Source: Cheilinus undulatus
Lineage: Eukaryota > Chordata > Actinopteri > Labriformes > Labridae
Assembly (NCBI RefSeq): GCF_018320785.1
Contig: NW_024571694.1
Coordinates: 62,001 to 126,000 of the forward strand
Direction: 5' to 3'
DNA length: 64,000 bases
Within the stretch, counting starts at the first letter, position 1; each line of letters opens with the position of its first letter. This document shows, piece after piece, positions 38,193-50,500 of this stretch. The position numbers and the translations under genes were made by a program. The notes beneath the pieces are model-generated. The model ran no database searches. It saw only the letters and a list, made by a program, of their open reading frames with translations, and was not told the DNA's origin.

Positions 38193-40220
38193 GAAACTTC
38201 TGTCATTATTGATGGTGTAAATTTCTTTATATGAGTAAAATCAAGCTAAATTTTTCTTTATTTACTTTACTTAGTTTCTCATTTATCTGTTACAGCCTCT
38301 TATCCATCTGTCTCTGTTTCTCACTGCCTCCATGAACCATATTAAAGTTTTAATGTTCCTGTCGTCTTTTATGTCCGTTCATTATCAATAAGCGGCAATG
38401 CAGAGATTCTAACATTAATTTGTTCTCCATAAACATATGATATCAAGGGATTATTAACCAACTAATATTTTAACATTGCGCACACCCATGGCTCACGCAG
38501 GTGACACAGAGACACACACAGCTGGGAGCGCACAATCAAACAACGCTGACGCTGATCCTCCATGGTCAGAGAGGAGCTTTAATGCAGGAGAGAAAAGTTT
38601 AGGTATTCTGAAACTTTTGCCCCAACAAACTGAAGCCTGAAGTCTACACTACCAACATGTTAGCGTGTTCAGAGTAGGTGTGTGCGTGAGCGTTGCGTTT
38701 GTGTGTCATTGTTATGCAGCATGAAAGAAGATGAGGAAGAGAGGAGAGCAACCACTGATACTGCGTAAAAGACGCATGAACCGTCAAACGGAAGGGGAGG
38801 AAAGGGGAAAAGAGTGACAGGGGGACAAGAGATCATGATGGAAAAATTAAAAACCAAAGATTGTGCACGAGTCCCAAATCACGAGTCCGAGTCGAGCCAC
38901 TGATGTGTGCGACTTAAGTGTGACTCCAAGTCGCGGACTTGAGTCCACATCTCTGACACACGGAGACAAAATGGTTGGTGTATCAAGATTTGTTCTCTCT
39001 GGGACCCAGTTTCAAAAAGTGGTGGTCTTGGGCTCCCCAAAATGCCAGTTCCATGTGGATGAAACACTGATACAATAAAACACTCCAAAAGTCATCTCCA
39101 TGTGGACACTTAAACACTGGGTTGACAGCAACCCTTCATGCCCATTGTGCTCAGGAACAGCAGCTCTGAAGCATATTTTGACAGTTTATAAGATCAGTTT
39201 GTCACATCAGGATCAGGATTTTTCCTGGTTCAAATGGAAGCAGTGGTACCATTCTGATCAGCTTACTCTGACCTTTCTTGGGAGAGAGATATGTACATCA
39301 GTGATCACCAACTGGTGGCCCAGGGTCCATATCAGTTTAATCACAAATGACTTTATGTTTTGTTTCACTAATCCATCTGCCAGCAGAGTCCTGCTTGAGT
39401 TTTTTTTCTAATCACTACTAGCATTAAACCCAGAGATAGACTACATGACAACCCCAGAAATGTTTGGCTAAAATATCTCAATCGCCCCTTGTGGCTGGCT
39501 GTGGTACAGGGACTGTTATAGGCTAAAACAATGTGAATAAAAATAATGTCTGAATTGAGCTGCTCAAATCATCCAGTGTAGTTGCCTGTGATTCAGCTTG
39601 TCAAGCCACAGACAGCTGGATTAAGAACTTTGCAAACAGTTAAATGTGAAAAGGGGAAATATCCTCATTTTGAGGGCTATTAAGGCCAGTTTCGTTAGAT
39701 GAAGTCATGCTTTTAATTTTGGAGAGGATTACATCTATCTTTTTTCATCAATCATGATAACTACTGTCAGAGAAATTTCACAGTTTATATAAACACAAAA
39801 AATCTTTGCAAGATCAGTCTTGTTACAGCGTAGATATCCACTCAGAATAATTAATTTTTTCACAGACAAATTCAGCTCCTACTGCCTTTAAGTTCCCATG
39901 GATTTTCTCATAAAGAAAACTTAGACTACATAAATGTAAATGCCTTTTGGAAACAATGTAGCCATTATCTTTATTCTTAAAGTTTTAACATGGAAACTTC
40001 AGCCCATAGACTCTCCTGTCTCCTCCATCAGCTGCACATCTGCACAGCTGATGAAAGAGACAGGATTGAAGCTTCCATGTTAAGACTGAAAAAAAAAGTT
40101 GAAATCATTTCATGGTGATGCTACTGCCTCAACACACACAAAAACAACATCAACATCAAATTGTGGTTGATATGGTTTAAGTTAAGTTTTCCTAAATCAT
40201 CAAACTTTTTCTGTCTTTAC
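38193..40220. other. Intergenic region upstream of the GIMAP gene
   Basis: A repeat with cgagtcc/gactccaag words lies at about 38855-38960 and looks like a small interspersed element. Otherwise I see no gene. Any promoter and non-coding first exon of the GIMAP gene should lie here, but no TATA or initiator can be supported. Confidence 0.45.
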
Positions 40221-40302
40221 AGAGAGTTGATTGTTGGCTTTTCAAACCCTGCTGATCTTTTCCAGTTGAATAAAGCTCTGATGTTTCCAGGAGAGTAACA
40301 AC

Positions 40303-43300
40303 ATGGCGACTGCAGCAGAGGGTGAGTCCAGTCAGACTCTATTAGTCTGGGTAAAGTCCTTGTGTGATGATGTGAAGACATGTGTACAGGTGCATCTCAA
40401 AAAATGTAAAATCATTTAAAAGTTTATTTTTTCCTGTGATTTTTTTTTTTTTTTTTTAAGATTTATTTTTGGGCTTTTTCGTACCTTTATTAGAGAGAGG
40501 ACAGTGGATGGAGCCGGAAACAGGGAAGAGAGAGGGAAGAGACATGCAGGAAATAGCGCCACGGGCCGGACCCAAACCCGGGCCACCTGCGCACACGGCG
40601 CGCGCCCCAACCACTCAACCACCGGCGCACCCCTTTTTCCTGTGATTTACTTAAAAAAGATAAACTTGTATAAATTCTAGATTCAAATACAAAGTGAAAT
40701 ATTCCTAGATTGTTTTTTTCATTATGATAATTACAGTTTACAGCTCACAAAAATCTCAAATCCACTATCTCTAAATGTAAGATTATTGTGAAAAAGTCCT
40801 ATTTGCAAAGATTTCCTTAGCATGTGTTTTCTCACTGATTCAGTACACACAGCCACAATCATGGGACAGAATGCTGACCTGACTGTTGTTCAGAAGTCAG
40901 TTATTTGCACCCTCAACAAGGAGGGTAAGCCACAGAAGGTCACTGCTGGAAGGCCAGGCTGGTCTCAGAGGCTGTATCAGAGCAGATTCATGGAGAGTTG
41001 ACTGAAGTGAGAAGTGTGGGATTAGCTCAGCCTTTAGAAGATTTTCAAACAAAGCAGATTCAAGAACTTAGGGGAGCTTCACAAGGAGTGGACTGAGACC
41101 GGAGTCAGAGGATCAAGAGCCACCAAGTGTCGTGTTTCTAATGTCCAGCCACTACTGAACGACAGACAGGGTTGTGTTCTACCTGGGCTAAGGAGAAAAA
41201 GAACTCCTGTTTCCCAGTGGTGCAAAGTTCTGTTTTCAGATGAAACTCTAATTTAAATTTCATTTAGAAATCCAGATCCCAGAGTCTGGGAAGGATCAGA
41301 GAGACACAGAATCCAAGGGGCTTGAAGTCTAGTGTTTCCAGTCTCCACAGTCAGTGATGGTTTGGAGTTTACTGGTCTTCATCAAGTCCAGAGTTAACTC
41401 TGTCAGCTGTCTACTAGAAGATTTTAAAGACCTTCATGCTTCTATCTGTTGAGAAGCTTTATGGAGATACTGATTTCCTTTTCACCTGCCCACAGTGAAG
41501 CCAGAGCTACTAGAAATTGGTTTACTGACCATGGTATCACTGTGTTTGATTGGCCAGCCAACTGGTCTGACCTGAACCCCACAGAGAATCTTTGGGGTGC
41601 AGTAAAGAGAAATATGAGAGACACCAGACTCAACAATCCAGACGAGCTGAAGGCTACCAGAGCAGCCTGGGCTTCATAACACCCCAGCAGTGCCACAGAC
41701 TGATGGCCTCCAAGATATATATAGATATATATACAAGAGCAGAGATGCAGTAATTTGTGCAAAAGAAGCTCCAACCAAATACTGAATGCATCAATGAACA
41801 GAATTTTCCAGAAGGTCAACATTTCTGTATATTAAAACCTTTTGGACTGATGTGTAGTGATATTCTAAAATTTTGAGATGGTGGATTTTTTTGTGAGTTG
41901 TAATCATCAAGATCAACACAAAAAGTCTTGAAATATTTCTCTTTGTATGAGATGAATCTAGAATATGTGAAAGTTTCACTTCTTGAATTAAATCACAGCA
42001 AAAAAAGTAAACTTTTTCATGATATTCTATTTTTTGATGCATCTTTCTATGTACAGATACATATATTATCTTTTTCAAATAAAAATATGTAACATTTATA
42101 ATCATAAGTTTGATTTCATTGGCATTAAAGACCACAATCACTCATGATTACATTAATCTGTTTTCCAATCATAGATGGCAGTTTTCCTATAAGGCGCACT
42201 AAGAGTCTTAACTGGCTGCCACCATCCAGTGAGTGAATCTTTTTTCTGTGATATGACAATCTGTTTTAACAGTATTTTGTCATTAATATCTGTAAGTAGA
42301 GGAGATAATAATAATAATAATAATAATAATGAATGAATGATGAAATGTTAACCAGTTTTAAGGATAACTACATTAAAATGCCTCCATGGTTATTTATACA
42401 TTTTAAATTGTGATTATCATTTCACTGTTTATAATGACAGAACATATTTTACTGTTTATATAAACAAAACATGCACATCACTCTGTGCTGCTAATTTTGT
42501 GGTGTTTTTACATAAAACTTGCTCCATTGATTCAAGTGTGCCTTAACAAAAGTGATTTAATACTGATAACTGTGGTGACTTTGGTCACAAAAATCCTGAT
42601 ATGAAATTTTTATATTGCTACATCTATAGCATGAAGGTAACCAGACACTATTCATTTTAATGCAAGTTTTAATAATTTCAAATGTAAGTAAATCTTTGGC
42701 GTCTTTGTTTTTTCAACAGTGTCAGAGCTGAGGGTTGTTCTACTGGGGAACAGCTGGTCTGAGAGGAGTTCAGTGGGGAATTTCATCCTGGGAGAGAATG
42801 TGTTCAACACTCAGGAAGAACCAGATAGCTGTCTCAGAATCAGCAGGACAGTGAAGGGAAATGACGTAGTTCTTATCAACACCCCGGATCTGATGAAATG
42901 CAACAAATCTCAAACATGGGTGACAAGTTATGTAAAAAACTGTGTGAGACTCTGTGATCCTGGACCTCATGTGTTCCTGCTGGTTATACAATCTGAAGAC
43001 TTCACTGAGGAACACAAAGACCGTCTCTGCAGAGTCCTTGACACTTTCAATGATCGATCATTTGATCATTCATTCTTATTAATATCAACACCAGGAGATG
43101 AGAGTTCAGGTTTAAAGAAAACATACAAGTCACTCCCTCCATTGGTAGACATAATCAAAAAGTGTAAAAACAGATACTTGGAGAGGGAAAACCTTGAACT
43201 TCCAGAGCTGTTGACACGTTTGGGTCAAATAGTAAAGGAGAACAATGGAGATCATGTCAGCTATGAAGCATTTGAGGAAACAACAGATACATTACCAAGA

Positions 43301-44530
43301 CGTGTTCAGAGCTCCAACCAAAAGGAAACTCAGATTTCTCTCAAAGATAAAATTGAGGCTGCTGGTAAGTGCAGAAACAATCATGATAACAGTGAAACCT
43401 TGAGCAGACAAATCTTTCTTGACTTATAGAGTAAAGCTGAAAACTATTGTGGTCTTCTTTTCACAGGAATAATTAATCCACAAAATGTGGTCCTACGAGG
43501 AAAACCCCAGGGTCAGGGTGAGTAAAATTATCACAGTCTAAGTCATGTGCTGGTGAACCCAAAGACTTAGGCAGGGTGAAGGATGACCCTACTAGGAGTA
43601 CAAACAGCAGGAATGGATGATGTTAAAATCCTCCAGAAGAGAACATTTGTGGATGAGAGAAGGTGACCTCCTGTAGGGGACTGCATACAGGTCAGATGGT
43701 AGGGATCAAAGCATTGTGATTATAGTAAAGAGTTCCAAATTGTGCTGGAATATTAGAAGTAGCAGAAGGAAGCCCTTTGATGGAGATGGTACCCAGCATA
43801 GGTAAGGACACTGGTTTACCAAAGGGCCTGCCCTTCAGATACCTTCAGAGATACTAAGAGCATCTCTCTGGGTTTTCTTTTGTATGTTTGAGTGAAAGAG
43901 TTTGCAAAATAATTTGAAACTTTCTAAGAGAATTATTACTTTTACCTGTGACTTGAAGATTGTTGAGTGTCGGTGTTAAGTGATTTAATTCAGTCATTTT
44001 TGGTTTCCTTTGCCACACAAGCCTGGTGACCTTTGCATTTAATTTCTGCATTTTCTCTGTCTCCCAAGTTGTTTTAGTTTGTTTTCAGCTGCTTGGAACC
44101 AATGGTGTAGTTTCTCCATTATATTAAAAACTTTTAGAACTTTTGGTTTATCACTTACAAACATAGTCCCCCAAACTCCCCCCATCCTGACAAAAGCAGC
44201 CAGGAAGGTACAATAACGATCAAATAGCCAAAAGTGAATGATTGAGTAGATTGGGTAGGTAATAGCAGAAGTTTGACTCAGACTTGAGTCTGAGGAGGAA
44301 GGGGGAGGAGCATCGTACAGCCAGACAGAGCCAGGCCTCAGCTACACCAGAACTGAACATGAACAATCTAACCCAAACAGACCATTGGCCATTAGAGAAG
44401 ATGTGGGATGAGCTCCAGGAAAATCAGAGGGGTGGTAAACTAGATGTCCCCAAGGTAGAGTTGGGAAAGAACATCAAGATCCAGTAGAATATTGTAATTT
44501 TTGGTTGTGTGTGTAATCTTACCTTACCTT

Positions 44531-44561
<31 letters not shown>

Positions 44562-47500
44562 AGTTTCACTGTGTTCTGTGGTATCCCATGACACGTTCTT
44601 ATGTTTTGGGCCAATTGTCTTTCTTTGAGAATCCATTCCAGTAATATTGTATTCCTTGAAATACCTTTGTTGGACTTAACTTGTTAAGTTGTTTAATGCA
44701 AACGAAAATGAAAATAAAAAATTTGATTGCAAAAAAAAAAAAAAAAAGATCCAGCAGAATAACAGAAGAGCACACCACTCAGCTCCTCAAAACATGATGC
44801 AGCCAACTCCACCATCCTTGGCAATTAATACCTCTATCTAGGCTGTAAGAGCTGGTGGAGGTCATCAAATGGTCAGTCAGCCCCTGGGCCTGATGGCAAT
44901 GTCTATAAGCTGTGTAAGCAGGTACAAAAAGTTCTGTAGAAGCTCATGAAAACAGATTAAAGAGAACAACAAACCCCATCAGAGTGTCTGCAACCAATTG
45001 GTGTTTTCATCGCCAAAAACTGCAATACCATCAGCCTGCCCAGAAGTGATGCCTTGCTGAATGTTGACCAAATCCAGCATGCAAAGGGAGAGAATAGCCA
45101 GCATGTGATGTAGACCTTACAAGTGTGTATGGCTTAGTTCTACATATGCTGAAAGACTTCAAATTTTTCTGCCTTCCAGATTGTGTCAAAAGCATCAACT
45201 TCAGGAACTTTATTTAATAACTTTATTTCACCAGATGCATTTATATCACCATACATTAAGTAATCTGTTAATTGGCACTGTGGTAGGAAACAAGACAAGC
45301 CTGCAACAAATGGAACACAGAATGGGATGAGATGAGTCATGTCTCCTCATTTGCATCAGCCTTCAAAATATCAATCATTTCTCATGATGTGAAAAATGTT
45401 CGTTTATGCTCCTCTGCCAACCTGCTTCAGCATGTACATGTGATAGTAACAGGGAACTTCTACTTGTTATGCAAGTGGTTGTATACAGTGGCTGCTGGTT
45501 ACAATGTCATTTGGCAGACACTTTTGTCCAAAGCAACTTATATCTGGGACCTGTCTTCCTGGCATTAAGGACCTTGCCTGAGGGCTCACACTGGACACTC
45601 ATGCTCTGATTAACGTTTGAACCCCCAATATCCCATACCATAGTCAACAATGTAAACCACTGAGCTATCTAGCTGCCCTAGTGGACCAATTAGCATAAAC
45701 TTGCCACATCAGCAGTTTTGTTAGAACTCAACAACATTTCTTTATTAAAAAGAAGCACAGATAGCAACACTGAAAGCTTGTCTTGACAGAAAAGGTGTTT
45801 TCCCTCCTCTGTTGACCTTCTTCGGCATAAGTATGTGATAGTTATGGGGAAAAGGGTTAGTTGTTGTGAGTGAGTATATAAAATGGTTGCTAGTGGAGTG
45901 ATTAGCTCAGATTTAGCCACAGTGGCAGTTTTGTCAGAATTGGACTACGTGTGTTTTATGAAAACAAGGGCAGAGAGCAACACTGAAAGCTTTTTGTAGT
46001 GTCCCCCGACCGGCCTTGGGATCAATTTTATTCACAGAGAAGCTCCGATATTCACAATCTACGGCAGGGGTAGCCTGTCAGCTCAAGAGTTTTGCACGTG
46101 CACAGCGTCATTTGTTACTCTGGTTGGCCCGTCATGAATATGACAGACAGAATGTTCCTCCAATCACCTTTCGAGAATTTTCTGAAAAGTTCTGCCCTTC
46201 CAAAATGCAATCTATGGGAGCTGTCCCATATGATTGTGAAATATATTCAGTTGATCAAGGTAGCGTTTTCCTGCCGACAGGGCTTTATGTATTAAACTTT
46301 TGGGATCCTTCAATTGTCAACCCACAGCCAATAGGGACAGCACAATTACACCCCAAAAACCAATCACTGCCAGAACACACAATTTCTTAAGGCATTTCAA
46401 CAGGCATCCCAAATAGTTGCAGTCAGCCATAGACTAGGTTTTAACCTAGTAGGCTTCGCAATAGTCACATAGGCAAAATGCCTTGTCATATTTTTTATCC
46501 ACACTGGATGCTGTTTGATAATTAAAGGCAGTTAGCAAACGTTATTTTTAGCTGTTAGCATCTGTAGCAAACACAGGGTTAAAAAATGCTTTTCAGTGAT
46601 GGGTTAAAGTAAGAGAATACATCATATCTGCGACAATATTTTGGTTTGTTTGGATGTAAAGCTCTATTAGTTAAGATCAACCTTACATCTCTTTGGTGCA
46701 ACTGAACAATGACACAACTTAAGTTAGAACTTACCTAGTTTCAGCTTTACACCATAACTTAAGGCAGAACTTACACATAGCTGGTGCAACAGGCAGCAGG
46801 ACTCTGTGCAGGCCAGTCAAGTTCATCCACACCAAACTCTCTCATCCATGTCTTTATGGACCTTGCTTTGTGCACTGGTGCACAGTCATGTTGGAACAGG
46901 AAGGGGCCATCCCCAAACTGTTCCCACAAAGTTGGGAGCATGGAATTGTCCAAAATCTCTTGGTATGCTGAAGCATTCAGAGTTCCTTTCACTAGAACTA
47001 AGGGGCCAAGCCCAGCTCCTGAAAAACAACCCATAATCCCCCCTCCACCAAACTTTACACTTGGCACAATGCAGCCAGACAAGTACTGTTCTCCTGGCAA
47101 CCGCCAAACCCAGATTCTTCCATCAGATTGCCAGATGGAGAAGCGCGATTCGTCACTCCAGAGAATGCGTCTCCACTGCTCAAGAGTCCAGTGGTAGCGT
47201 GCTTTACACCACTGCAGCTGGCGCTTTGCATTGCACTGGGTGATGTATGGCTTGGATGCAGCTGCTTGGCCATGGAAACCCATTCCATGAAGCTCTCTAC
47301 CACTGTTCTTGAGCTAATCTGAAGGCCACATGAAGTTTGGAGGTCTGTAGCCATTGACTCTGCAGAAAGTTGGCCACCTCTGCGCACTATGCGCCTCCAT
47401 CATTTTATGTGGCCTTCCACTTCATTGCAGAGTTGCTGTTGTTCGCAGTCACTTCCACTTTGTTATAATACCACTGACAGTTGACTGTGGAATATTTAGG

Positions 47501-50500
47501 AGCCAGGAAATTTCACCACTGGACTTGTTGCACAGGTGGTATCCTATCACAGTACCACGCTGGAATTCACTGAGCTCCTGAGAGCGATGAAACCTTGCAA
47601 AGCAGATGGATTCGCCCGTTTCTGTGTTTCTCACTGACAAATCCATCTTGCAATGCTCCCATCTGAACTATTTGGACCCGGTTAGAAAGTGACAGAACCA
47701 ATCAGGGACAAGGGGCAGCACTTTCGAGCGCGGCAGAGTCAGGATGTAAGCAAGCAGCGAGAAGAGAAGAGGCAGTTGTAGATATGGCAGAAGACTATTG
47801 CTTGGCCGTTAATGGCGTTAATCTGCTACGTTAACGTGAGACTCTTATCGCAGGATAAGAAAATTATCGCATGTTAATTTATTCACTAAAGGGGCTTACA
47901 GACACACCGCCGAGCACATGTAGTGGGCTACCAACATGCCTCCGGTCATTTCCAGTGGGAGGAGGGCAGAGGTTTGGGTCTGCTGTGAGCAGGCTTACGC
48001 TCCGCTGAACTGGACAACATCTGTTTTTAATGAAAGAGGGAATGCTTGGGTGTGTGATTACAACCAGTAGTCAATATTACATGTTGTTTGCACATAAGCA
48101 CAAACCAGAGGTTGCGCTGTGACAGAGCACCACATCAGCTTTATGACATCATCGTAAAAGCTAAACTTCTTTAAACAGCGTGGCAGTTTGTTCACATTTT
48201 TCCTCAATAAAAGGCAGAAATCATCAGAATCCAGTCAATAAATGTTGTGCTGTGACTCACCTTACAGATGAACACAGGCTGGAGTCAGTGAGAGGAGGTG
48301 AAAAGCAAAAGAAGTCTCCTGTCACCTCAAAAACTGCTGTGTCTTTGCAGTGTGAGCCCATTTAATCCTCTGAGCTACACGTAGATGTGCAGATATGAAG
48401 AGCGAAATTGCTGGCATCTTAAAAGTGATTTTAATCATCCATGGATGCATGATGAACTTTTTGCCGGGTCAAAACAAAAAACAATCTTCCTCTTCTTTCG
48501 CCTCCTTTGCGGGGTTGTAAACTAGCTACATGCATACCGCCACCTGCTGTTTCAGACCGAGTAAATACGCAAGTGCATCAGGACACAGTTCAATATTGCT
48601 AGTGTGAAAGCAAGCCTGCGGGGGAAGGGGGAGGGTGAGGAATTGCGGCGCGGTGCGGTTCGAATCAACTGGGCCTAATGTGAAAGCACCCTAAAATCTC
48701 GCTGATCCATCCTGACGGAGAGCTTCATACAGCACACACTCATGCATCACAGCACTGAGACAAATTGGAGAGATGGAGAACAACTTTTTAATTCTGTCTC
48801 TGTTATGATCTGTGAGTAGGTTACAAACATATGCCTTTATCTGTTAGATTTTCATGACTGATATCATGGAAACTAGGGTGTTAAAATGAGGTTCAGAGAG
48901 GGAGAGAGAGGAGAGTTGGGTGGTGGTGAGCGAGCAAGAGAGAACAGGCGCGGATCTGAATCATCCTTCACCCATCTCTTTATTATATTTCCATGGTTGA
49001 AATCCACATGAAAAATTAGCAAACTTTGGTGTTTAAAGTGAGGGTTCAGTGGTGAGCAAGCGAGGTGTTCTCGAGCAGTCTGTGATGCATTTTCCTTAAT
49101 ATTTAGATAGGTCAAGCATTTTTTTAATGTCTTTGGCAAAATTCAAATTAGCATTTTAATCTAGATTAATCTAGAGTAACTACAGGATTGCAGTGAGATT
49201 AATCTAGATTTAAAAAATTAATCTATGCCCAGCATTACAGAAGAAATTAGAGTGGATGTTGCCAAAGCGCCAGTTTTATCAGAACATGATGACAATTCTT
49301 CATTAAAAGAAGAACAAAGAACAGAACTGAGTTGTTTTGTTTTCAAAAACGGCAAAAGTCGTGTACTGACATGTCTACAGTTGCCATAATTCATGTTATG
49401 CAGTTCTCTGTGGATTTTACTCCTTGGTATGGGCTACGTCACGTGTTTTGTTGCTCTGATTGGCCCATAAAGTTGTGACAGACAGAAAGTTCATCTGATC
49501 ACCCTTCCAGTGTTTTTTTCAAAGCCTCTGCCCTTTCCCAAACGCTGTGCATGAGATGGCAGGTTAGAGTGACCCATTCTTTCACAAATGTTTGTCGAAA
49601 CAGTCTGCATGCCTAGGTGCTTGATTTTATACACCTGCGGCCATGGAAGTGATTGGAACACCTGATTTTTATTATTTGGATGGGTGAATGAATACTTTTG
49701 GCAATATGGTGTATTTAACCTCCATTATTATTGCTAAAATTATTCAACTATCTTCAAATGCAGCATTAGCAGTTCAGTGCAGGCCTTTCAAAAATAATCA
49801 GATTTTTATGGAATATGTTCTTCAACTTTTTCAAAAATGTTCTGCATTATTTATACATACATTTTTTCAGCTTTTTAGAAACAGCATTAGCACTAAAGTG
49901 ACAACTTATTCATCATGCAGCATTTACAGCTCAGTGTCTTCAAACATTGCATTCTGTAATTCATATTACAGTTTAACATTGTGATATGCAGAACAAGTAC
50001 TGTGAAACAGCCATATGATAATGAATATTCTAAACACTGATCTATTTTTGTGTTGATTACAGCATCAACAATCAGGATTGTGCTACTGGGAAAAAGCAAG
50101 GCCAAACAGACAAAACTTGGTAACATCATCATCAGAGACCAAGTTGTTTATCAACAAAAACGTCAGACCAAACACTCAGAGGCCCACAGTGGGGACTGGA
50201 GAGGAAACCCAGTAACAGTCGTGAAAACTTCAGACGTGTTCAGTCTGTCTGTGGAGGCTGTGAGAAGAGAGGTGAAGAGCTGTGTGAGTCTTTGTCCTCC
50301 TGGACCAAATGTTCTGCTGCTGTTAGTGAAACCTTCTGATTTCACTGAAGAGAACAGACAAGCACTGAAGTTCATCCTGAGTTTGTTTGGTCAAGATGTT
50401 TTTAAACACTCAATGGTCATCATGACACACAGAGAGGATATACAGAGCCCTGTAAAGAAGCTGATTGAAAACTGTGGAGGAAGATGCATCTATATGCTTG

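Noticed and set aside
40561..40632. Functional tRNA gene
   Set aside because: The tRNA-like boxes belong to a SINE with A-tail and target duplication; no complete cloverleaf.
46016..46390. 124-residue open frame
   Set aside because: It lies within the unnamed interspersed repeat and is not kept in the other copies.
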